A DNA stretch of 64,000 nt from Saprospiraceae bacterium (GCA_013214355.1 JABSSL010000039.1:1-64000), one strand, 5' to 3'; numbered from the stretch's first letter, positions 8,767-18,237 are shown. Notes: generated by a model not told the origin, from the sequence alone. A program made the numbers and translations.

Positions 8767-9807
8767 TTACGCTAAGATTTTTCTACAAAATTCAAGGCAG
8801 TTCTGTACTTCTTTGACCGCATCAGAACCATCTGGAATCTTGTATTCCAACTCTACTGTTCCAGGGAATTTATATTTCTGTCGTTGCATCAACTGCAAGA
8901 TCTCAACGAGTGGTGTATCACCATTTCCCCAGGGCAAATTAGCCTTTCCGTTAGTCTTATTCTGACGGTCCTTCAAATGGAGACTATAGATGTTCTTGTG
9001 ATACTTTGAAAGTAAGTCGAGTGTATCATCGTAGCCTGCAGCTACATAATGACCTACATCCGGGTTCATAGCGTTGAATTTGGATTGGCTTAGCGCGGTA
9101 TCCCAGAAGGTAGGCGTTTGCTGTGTATGACCATGGTAGGCTACCCTAACCTTATGTTTTTTGGCCATCTGACCCAGTTTTAGGGTATGCGCATCATCGC
9201 TTGGATGTTCTAAGGTGATATGAGAAGCGCCAAGTGTTTTGGCAGCTCGGAATCCATAATCGATCTCCGCATCCGTGTTGTTCTTGCCAAATGTACTAGG
9301 CTTAAAGCAATAGATTTTTACACCAGCATCCTTGTACATCTTCCGCAGCTTCCTAAAGCGATCCATGGATACGGAAGCACGCCACTTGGCTACTTTAGCT
9401 CGATGCTCCTCGCTCAAGGTCTGAAACTCTTTCAACTCTGCTTTCTCCGTGTCTGACAGCTCGCCCGACCGCTGTTTTCTTCGTAAACGGTTAAAGGCCC
9501 TTCGATCGAAGGAAGACTTAGGTACGCCTGCAAAGCCCTCAACAGGGCCCCCCATCAATTCTATAGCACTGATTCCACTTTCTAGTACATGTTTAAGAGT
9601 GGCTTCAGCATCTTGATCTGGCATACTACGGTAGGAGTAAGTGATCACTCCAATTTGTACCCCGTTGATTTTAGAATTGGGTTTATTGTAATATTTAAGA
9701 ATAGCTGGTGCTGCAGCTAGTTGTTGTGTACCTAAGACCAGACTGGTTGTAGCCATTGCCGAGGTGGCTAGAAATTGTCGGCGGGTTTGGTTTTTTCGAT
9801 TTGTCAT
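8767..9807 (-). CDS. Tat-exported sugar phosphate isomerase/epimerase family protein
   Basis: A 346-residue TIM-barrel protein of the AP_endonuc_2 / xylose isomerase-like family. The N-terminus has a twin-arginine signal (TRRQFLATSA, then a hydrophobic stretch to LAAAPA), so the folded protein is probably sent to the periplasm. Residues 45-340 show the barrel with likely metal or acid positions in ITLEHP, YHGHTQQ, PDVGHY, LHLKDRQ and GTVELEYKI. An insertion of basic and acidic helix (about residues 100-145) interrupts the early barrel. It begins only 10 bp after the PQQ dehydrogenase gene, so they are surely co-transcribed. The likely role is isomerising or cleaving an oxidised sugar made by that enzyme. 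The substrate cannot be told. Confidence 0.85.
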   Translation of the reverse strand: MTNRKNQTRRQFLATSAMATTSLVLGTQQLAAAPAILKYYNKPNSKINGVQIGVITYSYRSMPDQDAEATLKHVLESGISAIELMGGPVEGFAGVPKSSFDRRAFNRLRRKQRSGELSDTEKAELKEFQTLSEEHRAKVAKWRASVSMDRFRKLRKMYKDAGVKIYCFKPSTFGKNNTDAEIDYGFRAAKTLGASHITLEHPSDDAHTLKLGQMAKKHKVRVAYHGHTQQTPTFWDTALSQSKFNAMNPDVGHYVAAGYDDTLDLLSKYHKNIYSLHLKDRQNKTNGKANLPWGNGDTPLVEILQLMQRQKYKFPGTVELEYKIPDGSDAVKEVQNCLEFCRKILA

Positions 9808-9817
9808 GATGGTATGT

Positions 9818-12637
9818 TTAAGTTGGAGACTCCGTGTTTTTACAAGTTATACTGTGAAGCCTAAGCAAGATCTGTCCAGGTTTGGCTTCTGGACTTTTAA
9901 ATATAATATAAACATGGTGCTTGCCTGTCTCCTGGCCGATCGGAATGGAAAAACGGGGTCTAAACTTATCTCTGACGTTCCATCGCCGAGGTTCAGGGCC
10001 TTTTTTCCCGTTCTTTTCCCATTCTGCTTTCATCTTTTCTAATTCCGCTTCTTCATCTATGTCCACTTCCTCAATCATGGGCGTACCTCCCAACAAGGTG
10101 CCGTCCGGACTGTCTAGGCGAATTTCGACAATTGCACCGGCAGCATCGTTGCGACTGGGAGCTTCGGCTACGACTTCGATAGCGCTCAGTCCGGTGAGAT
10201 CCAGATCGTGGTAGGCGAGATGTGCATTGTCTTCTGCCACGAACACTGTGCGCCTGGGGGTTGTTAAGACTTGTACGCCTTGGTTTTCGTCGGCTCCTTC
10301 AGGCAATAGGGAAGGATGGCGCAAGGGAATAATCTTTTCAGTGGCGATGGTTTTCAAGTCTTCGGCTCCTTGATCGGTATAGGCTACCCGCAACAGGTAC
10401 CCCCCTTGTCCTTGGCTGTTTTCAGGTGCTTCCAAGATATGTGTACCGGCCAGGGGAAGAGCTGTTGGGGCTGACTTGGGATCATTGAGTCCCATGATGT
10501 ATTCGACCATGAGCTCCGCCTCTTCCTGGGAAAAATCGGGATGGGCGCTCATCGCGTGTTCACCCCATATTCCTACACTTCCTTTGATGATGCGATTGGC
10601 TAGTAATTGGCGGTTTTGCGGTGTGTTTGGATACTTCTCTGCTACTGCTTGATAGCTAGGGCCGATAGATTTCACATCAAGCCGGTGACAAGAGAAGCAG
10701 TCGCTGCCATCAATTAAGGTCCGTCCTTTGGAAAAAGCCACCCAGTCATCCGTACTGCGATGGTTTTGGGCGATCTCAATGGGATCAAAGCCAGGAGGGA
10801 CGTAGTCGAAGTTGATGGCTATGGCATCCCGCGCTATGTCGCCTTCAGCGGTGCTTCCATCTTCTTGGTCCCGTACTTCCACTTGATAATCAATGGTACT
10901 GCCCGGGAAAAAGAAGGAGGAATTGCCCTCCGCAATTTTTATATCGATCTCTGGTGGCGCATTGCCAGCAATAAGCTCAATCTCCTGAGCTTCACTATTG
11001 TTAGCAGCGTCTGTCACGGTAAGTCTAGCACGGTAAAGACCGGCTTGGTTCAGCGTCAAGCTTGGATCCTTTCCTTTTAGCGTTTGCTCAAAACCATTTT
11101 TAGAGGTAACTAACCAGGAATAGGTGAGCTCGTCTCCATCATAGTCGATGGTACCTTCTGCGGACAGTTGAACCACTAAGGGTAAGGCACCGGCCACTTT
11201 ATCAGCGCTGACTTGGACCACGGGTGGACGATTACCTGCATTGAATTGCACTCTTTTAACCAACGAATTATCATTGCCTCTGAACCAGGCAGAGCCGTAT
11301 TCTAAAATGTACAGATCCCCGTCAGGACTAAATTGGATATCAATAGCGCTGATGAAATTTTCATTGGGTAGAAAGGGTTCCATAGAAAGGTAATTGCCTT
11401 CTTCATCCATAGAAACGGCCATGATCCAGCCGCGCATAAACTCACTGATGAGCCATTTCCCTTCGTAATAGGCGGGAAAGCGCTTGTCAGAGGCGGGGAA
11501 ATCGGCCTGCCTGAATACTGGCCCACCAGTAGCACTTCTACCTGCACTTCCCAGGAGCGGGAATTCTTCCGAATAGGCATAGGGATACCAGATAAAGGCA
11601 GGTTGGGCAGGAGGAAGCTCCGTTAGCCCGGTATTGTTGGGAGAATGATTGACGGGATGCTCTACGTCAAAGCGGTTACCTAAGGAATCGACGTAAGGGA
11701 TATTATTGCCTATGAAGTAGGGCCAACCGAAGAACCCTGGTCCTTTGGCTTGGTTGAATTCGTCATAACCTCGGGGGCCGTTCTCATTGTCTTCAGCTGA
11801 ATCAGGACCTACTTCTCCCCAATAGATATAGCCCGTTTCGCTATCGATAGAGACGCGCCAGGGATTGCGGTGTCCCATCGTATAGATTTCCGCACGAGCA
11901 TTGGGGGTATTTTCTGGAAATAGATTGCCTTCGGGTATGCTGTAGCTTCCATCATCCTCGGGATGTATGCGTAAGATTTTTCCGCGTAGATCATTGGTGT
12001 TACCTGCCGTACGTTGATCATCCGAATTCTTATGTCCCGGTCTTTCATCTAGATTGGAAGTGCCTTGTGGTGGGTTGACCGTATTATTACCCGTGGTTAA
12101 AAAGAGGTTTCCATCCTTGTCAAAGACCATGCCTCCTCCGGTATGACAACATTCTTCGCGTTGTGTCGGATATTCCAGAACCACCACCTTGGTATCTTCA
12201 TAGAGCGAGTCGTTTTTATATTCCCAGCGAGCCAAGACATGCTTGGGCTCATCAGGATCAGCATAATGCATGAAAATCCAATTGTTGGCTTCGTAGTCAG
12301 GGTGAGCTATGATACCCATTAAGCCTTCTTCGGCTTCGCGAGATCGACCTTCTTTATTGACATACTTGGTGTTGACGGTGACGTGCCCGATAGCACGCAT
12401 TTGTCGACTCTCTACATTGAAAGCTTTTACCCCTCCTTTACGTTCGACAATTAGCATTTCTTCTTTATTCAAAAAGGTAAAGGCCATGGGCTCATCCAAA
12501 CTTCCTGCTTGATTTAAAGCGATAGTAGTGAAGCGGTTTTCTTCCGGTGGAAGGAGTTCAGCCTGTTCAGATACAGATTGGCAGGCCTGCAATAGGCATA
12601 GAATTATCCCTAAAGTTAGGAGTCTTTTGATATTCAT
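9818..12637 (-). CDS. PQQ-dependent sugar dehydrogenase fused to PKD, cytochrome c and C-terminal sugar-binding-like domain
   Basis: A 939-residue lipoprotein (lipobox LLQAC). Residues 35-470 are the six-bladed propeller of soluble glucose dehydrogenase-type quinoproteins (LTTGNN, LRGKILRIHP, MGHRNPWRVSI, WGEVGPDS, DLYILEYG). A PKD-like domain follows (NRPPVVQVSAD to about 560). Residues 640-720 are a monohaem cytochrome c with CFSCH near 648 and a likely Met ligand in GEHAMSAH. The last 180 residues look like a CBM6-type beta-sandwich (VFVAEDNAHLAYHDLDLTGL, AAGAIVEIRLDSPDG). The enzyme would oxidise a sugar or alcohol and pass electrons directly to its own haem. This fusion is known in Bacteroidota and Planctomycetes. 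It is first in a leftward operon with a TIM-barrel enzyme and a PhoD-like phosphatase. Confidence 0.88.
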   Translation of the reverse strand: MNIKRLLTLGIILCLLQACQSVSEQAELLPPEENRFTTIALNQAGSLDEPMAFTFLNKEEMLIVERKGGVKAFNVESRQMRAIGHVTVNTKYVNKEGRSREAEEGLMGIIAHPDYEANNWIFMHYADPDEPKHVLARWEYKNDSLYEDTKVVVLEYPTQREECCHTGGGMVFDKDGNLFLTTGNNTVNPPQGTSNLDERPGHKNSDDQRTAGNTNDLRGKILRIHPEDDGSYSIPEGNLFPENTPNARAEIYTMGHRNPWRVSIDSETGYIYWGEVGPDSAEDNENGPRGYDEFNQAKGPGFFGWPYFIGNNIPYVDSLGNRFDVEHPVNHSPNNTGLTELPPAQPAFIWYPYAYSEEFPLLGSAGRSATGGPVFRQADFPASDKRFPAYYEGKWLISEFMRGWIMAVSMDEEGNYLSMEPFLPNENFISAIDIQFSPDGDLYILEYGSAWFRGNDNSLVKRVQFNAGNRPPVVQVSADKVAGALPLVVQLSAEGTIDYDGDELTYSWLVTSKNGFEQTLKGKDPSLTLNQAGLYRARLTVTDAANNSEAQEIELIAGNAPPEIDIKIAEGNSSFFFPGSTIDYQVEVRDQEDGSTAEGDIARDAIAINFDYVPPGFDPIEIAQNHRSTDDWVAFSKGRTLIDGSDCFSCHRLDVKSIGPSYQAVAEKYPNTPQNRQLLANRIIKGSVGIWGEHAMSAHPDFSQEEAELMVEYIMGLNDPKSAPTALPLAGTHILEAPENSQGQGGYLLRVAYTDQGAEDLKTIATEKIIPLRHPSLLPEGADENQGVQVLTTPRRTVFVAEDNAHLAYHDLDLTGLSAIEVVAEAPSRNDAAGAIVEIRLDSPDGTLLGGTPMIEEVDIDEEAELEKMKAEWEKNGKKGPEPRRWNVRDKFRPRFSIPIGQETGKHHVYIIFKSPEAKPGQILLRLHSITCKNTESPT

Positions 12638-12725
12638 AAATGAGTTGGTTGATCGTTTTAAGGGGAGGTTCGTTTGGGGCGACTCTAAAGTAAGAAGAAA
12701 TGCGGGAATGTGTTCCTCAGAACTG

Positions 12726-12737
12726 GTACTATAGTAC
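12726..12737. promoter_or_regulatory. Perfect 12-nt palindrome upstream of PQQ dehydrogenase
   Basis: GTACTATAGTAC lies about 90 nt before the start of the PQQ dehydrogenase gene, in the gap between two leftward genes. The 10-mer TATAGTACTA within it recurs at 52432-52441, just upstream of the hybrid two-component gene. A shared operator is possible but unproven. Confidence 0.3.
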
Positions 12738-12793
12738 TAATCCTCGATACATTAATGAAAGTGAATAAGTGGTTGACTATTCCTTTTACAGGC

Positions 12794-13759
12794 TTACTTT
12801 CTTCTAGTAGGAGATAAGAAAAGACCAACCTTCAAATAGGCTCCATCACCTGGCTGCATACCAAAGGCGGTGCCCGCAGCAGGGTCCTCTACTCGAGTGT
12901 TGAAGTTGGTCAGATAACCCATACCCACCTGGAGCCAGGTCCAACCATCAATGTTGTATTGGTAAGTGGCACCCCAATCAATGGCCTGTCTTCTAAAGTG
13001 TGCAATACTGAAGTCTCCTCCTTCATTCGGTACATATAGAGAGTAGGTTTGACTTTGATATTGAGGGCCAAAAAGGAGTAGTGATCGGTCATTGATATTA
13101 TATCGCGCCTTTAGTTTGACCGGAATCGTGAATTCTAAGCCAAATTTATCGCTGAAGGTCTGATTATAGAAAGCAAAAGGAAGGATCTGTGTACGGCGGA
13201 AGCTATTGCTGTAGTATGCCCCGAGGCCATAGGTGAGGCGTTCAGATTTCTTTACACCCAAGGCAGCTGTAGCGCGATAGATGGCATATCGATTATCCAT
13301 GTTGATAATACCCTGGTAATCTCCTGCGTAGGAAGCTTCCAGTCTAAAAGCTGTATAGTATTTGCTATTAATGGCGTGCCCAGCGCTAAGACTTAGTCGT
13401 GATTTCTTCAAAACTCGCTCACTTAAGCGTTGCAGCACGAAGTTAGATTCCAGTAACCCATCTTCTTCAAACTCGTAAGATTCCTGAAAATATTGGAGCC
13501 CCAACAATACTTTGGTGCGCTCCTTGAGCAAGACAGGTATGCGCAGTTTTAGTTCTAAGCGATCACTCTCCTCCACTTGACTACTATTGTTTGGTCCTTT
13601 ATAATTGAACCCTCCCAGGCTGCTGTAGTCTAACAACAAACCTTTTGCTGGAGATTGATTAAGCACGCGGGAAGTAGCATAGGGTTCCGCGGTTCGGCTT
13701 TGGGCAGCTAAGCAATAGGCTGAAACTAAGAAGCAAAGAGTTAATACTTGTTTGCGCAT
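12794..13759 (-). CDS. Predicted outer-membrane beta-barrel protein (DUF6268-like)
   Basis: A 321-residue exported protein when started at the internal ATG that begins MRKQVLTLCFL; the 16 residues before it, possible from 13807, would spoil the signal peptide. The signal ends at CLAAQ. The rest is alternating beta strands rich in aromatic residues (TYQYNIDGWTWLQVGMGYLT, PGDGAYLKVGLFLSPTRRK), as in small outer-membrane barrels. The end, with an aromatic-rich strand before a short basic tail, fits the DUF6268 group, but this is from memory. No partner genes suggest a role: the upstream neighbour is an unknown secreted protein, the downstream one the PQQ dehydrogenase 156 bp away. Function unknown. 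Confidence 0.7.
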   Translation of the reverse strand: MRKQVLTLCFLVSAYCLAAQSRTAEPYATSRVLNQSPAKGLLLDYSSLGGFNYKGPNNSSQVEESDRLELKLRIPVLLKERTKVLLGLQYFQESYEFEEDGLLESNFVLQRLSERVLKKSRLSLSAGHAINSKYYTAFRLEASYAGDYQGIINMDNRYAIYRATAALGVKKSERLTYGLGAYYSNSFRRTQILPFAFYNQTFSDKFGLEFTIPVKLKARYNINDRSLLLFGPQYQSQTYSLYVPNEGGDFSIAHFRRQAIDWGATYQYNIDGWTWLQVGMGYLTNFNTRVEDPAAGTAFGMQPGDGAYLKVGLFLSPTRRK

Positions 13760-14148
13760 GATATAGTCTTGGGCGTTAAAGTGTAATGAGCAAGCCAATT
13801 TTTTCAATCAGGATATTTTCCAAGTCCAGTTTAAAGAACGTCCAATCGTCTTCTGAGTTGTATGAGACTCTCCCGATGATCGGACTTTAAGTTTCTGTTA
13901 AGGATTTCCCTGTTAAATAGCTTTGCATTCGACTTGGATGTGAGCTGATCAAAAGCCAATTCAGCCTACCAATTCAAGTCTTTACCTGCTTATGACGTAT
14001 TATTTCTAAAAAGATACGCTTGAGGCCATAATTTTAACGCCTCTCTCGACGAATGATCCCGAATCATAGCCAAAGCGCTGATTCGGGATCATTAATTTAT
14101 TGCGATCTGATGGTGTTATCTTCTTAGTAATTCCGAATGGGTTGCGTC
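13760..14148. other. Intergenic region with strong hairpin
   Basis: A 389-bp gap between two leftward genes. It holds the promoter of the barrel protein, not located with confidence, and the strong hairpin at 14052-14093. No coding sequence was seen. Confidence 0.5.
14052..14093 (-). terminator. 15-bp perfect hairpin downstream of secreted protein gene
   Basis: AATGATCCCGAATCA (14052-14066) pairs without mismatch with 14079-14093 around a 12-nt loop. It lies 56 nt past the stop codon of the leftward gene. No T-tract follows on that strand, but the stem is strong enough to end or protect the transcript. Confidence 0.6.
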
Positions 14149-14871
14149 TTAGTTGATCCAAGGATCGTCTTGAGACAAGGTGAAGATTACATCAAATTTG
14201 AAAGCTTCTGAACCGATTTGCTGCTCTAGCAAGCTCTTTTCATTCATGCGAGGAGTAGAACCGCGCTGTGGTCTTTCTTGTGTTCCTACTCTCCACTTAA
14301 CTTCAAACTGGTTGTCTGCCGCTTCTCCGATGTTGCTGTGTCCATTTTTGCGCTTGATGATGGTGAAGTCGCGATTGCTCAAGGCTACCGCTCCGTTGTC
14401 AGTAGGTACGATTTCGTTTCTAGCGCGATCGGTTGAGAATCTTGCGCCAATATTGTTGATGGCTAGTTTTTGTCTTCTATTGCCAGACCAGTTTTCTCCT
14501 TTGACATGGTCGCCATTGATGTCTGCTCTCCAATCCAATTTCCAGTTTACGGTAGCGTCTACTCCGAAGCGGTGAATACCGTTTTGTACCCCATTGCTTT
14601 TGTAAGCACCGCCGTTTCTTGGGCGTTCAGCTTTGATACCGTGCTTGAATTCTTCCATCTCGTCAAATACAAAGCATACACTAGGATCTTCAGGAGCGTG
14701 TAGTTGTAGGATGGTTTCCAGCTTCACGCAAACTGCGATTTCTTGTTCCAATACATCCAGATCACCCATGTTTTGATCGCCAGCAGCGAAGTTGTTATTG
14801 CGAATTTGTGCGTTCATAGTGGCGGCGAAAAGCGCGAAGAAAAGGATAGTTAGTGTTGATACTTTATACAT
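14149..14871 (-). CDS. Secreted protein of unknown function
   Basis: A 240-residue protein with a clear signal peptide (MYKVSTLTILFFALFAATMNAQ). I do not recognise the family. The mature part begins with Asn-rich sequence, then LDVLEQEIAVCVKLETILQLHAPEDPSVCF with two Cys 21 apart that could form a disulfide, then a beta-rich and strongly charged region (WKLDWRADINGDHVKGENWSG, FEVKWRVGTQE). The pattern suggests one small beta-sandwich, perhaps an adhesin or matrix protein. It has its own candidate promoter (a TTACTTTG-like -7 box at 14952-14959, complement strand) and a strong hairpin after it, so it is probably a single-gene unit. Confidence 0.7.
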   Translation of the reverse strand: MYKVSTLTILFFALFAATMNAQIRNNNFAAGDQNMGDLDVLEQEIAVCVKLETILQLHAPEDPSVCFVFDEMEEFKHGIKAERPRNGGAYKSNGVQNGIHRFGVDATVNWKLDWRADINGDHVKGENWSGNRRQKLAINNIGARFSTDRARNEIVPTDNGAVALSNRDFTIIKRKNGHSNIGEAADNQFEVKWRVGTQERPQRGSTPRMNEKSLLEQQIGSEAFKFDVIFTLSQDDPWIN

Positions 14872-15343
14872 GACTTTTGAATTTAAGCTTTGCGTTAATT
14901 TGTTTGAGGATTAAGACCGTGTTTTGAATAGGCTTCGTTGTAATTGCACTACAAAGTAAAGGGCAAAAGGAGGGATAAACGCTGGATTTTCTGTTTTTAG
15001 GCGAGATGGGAGTCTTTTTGGATGGATTTGAGCTTATTTCGGTTAAATGGTTTTATGTATTTGATTTTCAGTATTTTGTAAATAGGCGTAAAGGGCGAAA
15101 AATGCTGGTTTTACCAAAAAAGGAGGGATTTCTACCGAAAGTAGGGGCGATGATACCAAAAACCGAAGACGGTCTGTACTCAGGCAAGCAAAGATCTGAA
15201 TAGCCGATGTCAGCAAGGTGAATACTAGCAGGTAATGTCGCTATCCGGTAGCCAACCAGTAGATAAATTAGTATATACCTATCGATCTTAAGGGGAGATC
15301 CGGAAAGTTAACTTCCAAACTAGCTATTGAGTAAAGTAGGGCT
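14872..15343. other. Intergenic region with short repeated blocks
   Basis: A 472-bp gap. Two short words recur: GTAAAGGGC at 14956-14964 and 15088-15096, and AAAGGAGGGAT at 14966-14976 and 15118-15128, which hints at an old partial duplication. A 65-codon open frame at 15006-15203 has no family likeness or ribosome signal and is taken as chance. Confidence 0.45.
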
Positions 15344-17935
15344 CTAGTATACTTTAACAATTAATTCCTTCTCCATTTTCTTTTCACCAATTTTAAGACC
15401 AAGAGAATAGGAACCTGCGGACAAATATCTCTGGTATCGATAGAAGTAAGGTTGCATGCTTTCTGTCCGTGAGGTTTCCAAATCCCAGAGGAATTGATTA
15501 AAGCCTTTTTTGCCATCAATTTCCTGAGACCAGCGGATCTGCTCTCCATCCAATACGTATAGTTGCACGCTACCTTCTTTTTCCAAAGAAAAAGAAATGG
15601 GGTAAGCTTGGAGGCTAGCTTTGTCCACATCTCGATACATGAAACGGATTTTTGGGCTAGTCATACTAGGAGGCGTATACAGCTGATTGCCTTGGAATGG
15701 TTTGGACTGGGCCAGGGCTTCGTGCAGGGGCTTCAAATTGAGTCTATAAATGCCCCGGCCGTGAGTGCCAACGATTAGATCATAGGTTGGTTCTTGAATT
15801 TTGATATCTCCAATACTAACCGCTGGCAGGCTTTTGCCCAGGAGGGACCAAGTAGCCCCCATATCGGTGGAAAGATAAACGCCTCGATAACCACCAGCGT
15901 ATAAAACATTTTCAAATTTTGGATCTTCTACAATCACATTGATGGGTTCATCGGGTAGGTTATTCATGATCGGCACCCAGTTGGCTCCGTAATCTTCTGA
16001 GCGGTACAAGGCTGCACCCAGCTGATCATAATTGATACCGGTCATAGCCACATAGACCCTCCCTAGCTTATGTTGTGAGGGTTGGATGCTTCGGATATAA
16101 AAATTGGGTAAACCTTGGGAATGTTCCTCCCAATGCTCACCATTGTCCTTGCTGTTCCAGAACACCCCTTTGTCTCCACCGAAATACAGTAAACCTGCTT
16201 GCATCGTCGATTCAACCATAGCACCGGCAGCCGTTGAGTTTTTGGTGGAATCAGCGGAGCGAGAAAGATCTGGACTAATGAGTTCCCACTTGTCTCCCCG
16301 ATTTTCGGATTTGAATACATAGTTCCCGGCGTGATAAAGACGGGAGGAGGCGTAGGGAGAGATAAAATAGGGCGCTACAAAATTGAAGGCTAATTCTCCT
16401 AGGTGATTTTTTGGTAAGCTAGGACGGATATAAATTAAGGTATCCGCCTCCATGTCCTTCCGATAGGCTGCTCCGTTCTGAGCGCTTAGGTAAATCGTAT
16501 TGGGATCGCTCGGGTCTACTTGAGTGACACAACCGTCACCCCCACTCCAGGCATCAATCCAAAGGTAGCGCCAAGTATCTGGGAAATTGGGATTCCAGGG
16601 GCGGGCGTGGCCGTAGGCGGTGGCATCATCTTGCGTCCCGCCAAAGATGCGGTAGGGCTCTTCTTGGTCTAACGTAATGGTGTAGAATTCACCTGCAGGG
16701 ATATTGTTGTGATGTAGCCAGGTTGTGCCACGGTCATAACTTACGTATAGCCCGCCATCATTGCCCAATATGAGGTGTGCTGGATTGTTTGGATTAATCC
16801 AAAGCTCACAATGATCTAGATGTAGAGTTTGTGCGATGTTAGGATTGAGGTGGGTCACTTCACCCGCGACCAGGTCAAAAGTTTTGCCGCCATCTGCACT
16901 ATGAGCCATCCGAACGCCTAGTCCATATATTTCCTCATCATCCTGTGGATTGACATAAATATCCGTGAAATACCAGCCTATCCCCGGAAAGATTAGCAGA
17001 TCATCATCGTGGCTTTTTCGCCAGCTCTCTCCCGCATTGGTGGTCTTATACACTTGCGCGGATCTTCGGTTATTTAGGTTTAGGTTATCCATTAAGGCAT
17101 ATACCTTTTGCGGATTAGTGTAGGAAACGGCCAATCCGGTACGCCCCTTCTTAGGACCCTCTGGGATCCCTTGATCAAGTAACTTCCAGGTTTTTCCACC
17201 ATCTTGACTTCCATAAATACCCGTCTTTGGTCCACTTAGGTCGGGATGGTGCTCCCACATGGAAACATATACATAGTTCGGGTCCGAGGGAGCAATTACG
17301 ACGTCATTGGCTCCTGTATTTTCATCTAGGTAGAGTACATGCTCCCAGCTCTTTCCACCATCCTCCGTACGATACACTCCCCTGTTTTTATTCGTCGACC
17401 AAAAATGCCCCAATACCGCCACGAAAGCGATATCCGGATTTGTTGGATGAACAGCAATCTCACCGATGTGCCAAGAATCTTCCAATCCTAGGTGTCGCCA
17501 AGATGCGCCGCCATCATCTGAACGATATACCCCGACTCCAGGCATAGTAAAGTTGCGCGCCTTTTTGAGACTTTCACCAGTTCCGACATAGATTACATCC
17601 GGATTTGAGGGAGCTAGGGCAATATCTCCAATGCCTAGCGCAGCTTGGTTTTCAAAAATGGGCTTCCAACTCAAGCCGTTGTTGGTTGTCTTCCATAGGT
17701 TGCCGGAGCCGAAGGCGGCGTACATCGTGCCAGGGCGACTGGGATGGGCTTGTACCGCTTCCACGCGAGCGGAATTGGTGACCGGGCCCAGTAGTTGCCA
17801 TTCAGCGTGGAAGTCGGTGTCTTCCCTAAGCTCTTGGTATTGCTCAAAGGATTGGAGCAAAGGAGAACTTGTAGTTTGATTGAAAATGGCTGTAGAAAAA
17901 CAAATCGTGCCGAAGAGTAGAAGGAGTTTTTTCAT
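15344..17935 (-). CDS. Secreted BNR-repeat (VPS10/sortilin-like) glycosidase-family protein
   Basis: An 863-residue exported protein (signal MKKLLLLFGTICFSTAIFNQ). It has about eight Asp-box motifs of the S-x-D-x-G-x-x-W type, for example SDDGGASWRHLG, TEDGGKSWEHV, SQDGGKTWKLL, SKDNGEHWEEH and SEDYGANWVPI, spread over residues 60-720, as in ten-bladed VPS10/sortilin-like propellers and BNR sialidase-type proteins. The last 100 residues are a beta domain ending EKELIVKVY, like the FlgD/immunoglobulin-like ends seen in this family. Such proteins are annotated as glycosyl hydrolases but few are shown to be enzymes. It is a single gene. A longer relative lies at 37176-40298. Confidence 0.85.
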   Translation of the reverse strand: MKKLLLLFGTICFSTAIFNQTTSSPLLQSFEQYQELREDTDFHAEWQLLGPVTNSARVEAVQAHPSRPGTMYAAFGSGNLWKTTNNGLSWKPIFENQAALGIGDIALAPSNPDVIYVGTGESLKKARNFTMPGVGVYRSDDGGASWRHLGLEDSWHIGEIAVHPTNPDIAFVAVLGHFWSTNKNRGVYRTEDGGKSWEHVLYLDENTGANDVVIAPSDPNYVYVSMWEHHPDLSGPKTGIYGSQDGGKTWKLLDQGIPEGPKKGRTGLAVSYTNPQKVYALMDNLNLNNRRSAQVYKTTNAGESWRKSHDDDLLIFPGIGWYFTDIYVNPQDDEEIYGLGVRMAHSADGGKTFDLVAGEVTHLNPNIAQTLHLDHCELWINPNNPAHLILGNDGGLYVSYDRGTTWLHHNNIPAGEFYTITLDQEEPYRIFGGTQDDATAYGHARPWNPNFPDTWRYLWIDAWSGGDGCVTQVDPSDPNTIYLSAQNGAAYRKDMEADTLIYIRPSLPKNHLGELAFNFVAPYFISPYASSRLYHAGNYVFKSENRGDKWELISPDLSRSADSTKNSTAAGAMVESTMQAGLLYFGGDKGVFWNSKDNGEHWEEHSQGLPNFYIRSIQPSQHKLGRVYVAMTGINYDQLGAALYRSEDYGANWVPIMNNLPDEPINVIVEDPKFENVLYAGGYRGVYLSTDMGATWSLLGKSLPAVSIGDIKIQEPTYDLIVGTHGRGIYRLNLKPLHEALAQSKPFQGNQLYTPPSMTSPKIRFMYRDVDKASLQAYPISFSLEKEGSVQLYVLDGEQIRWSQEIDGKKGFNQFLWDLETSRTESMQPYFYRYQRYLSAGSYSLGLKIGEKKMEKELIVKVY

Positions 17936-18237
17936 GGTCTATTTTTCAGAAGCTATGAAAATAGTAATTCTGCTTGGATATTGGAGGAGAGAATTTCGTT
18001 CAATGTCCCTGTCCAAGTTTTCAAAGTTGCCAAAAATCATTACTACCCACCTCTATTTATCATTACCCCCTTGTAATTAAATCATCATATTGTTGTACAA
18101 CAACGACCTAGATCCGGTAGACAACACCTGCCCGATTCATAGTGTAAGCTAAGTTCTTACGCTACCTGCCTTGTCCGATAATTCGGATCTCTCCTACGGA
18201 TAACACCTGGATTTTACTTACTAAAACAATCGTGCCT
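17936..18237. other. Divergent intergenic region with palindrome and two leader hairpins
   Basis: The gap between the leftward BNR gene and the rightward acyl-CoA dehydrogenase. It holds a CAACTTTG box for the BNR gene (18022-18029, complement strand), a 14-nt palindrome at 18090-18103, and two hairpins before the dehydrogenase: AGTGTAAG/CTTACGCT (18141-18148 with 18156-18163) and TCCGA/TCGGA (18174-18178 with 18183-18187). Confidence 0.45.
18090..18103. promoter_or_regulatory. 14-nt perfect palindrome, candidate operator
   Basis: TTGTTGTACAACAA is a perfect dyad about 135 nt before the acyl-CoA dehydrogenase start and 155 nt before the divergent BNR gene. TetR/FadR-type regulators of acyl-CoA genes use such sites, but no regulator gene is adjacent. 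Confidence 0.35.

Noticed and set aside
15006-15203. 65-codon frame in the gap after the secreted-protein promoter
   Set aside because: No ribosome signal, no recognisable family, and it overlaps short repeated blocks typical of non-coding sequence.
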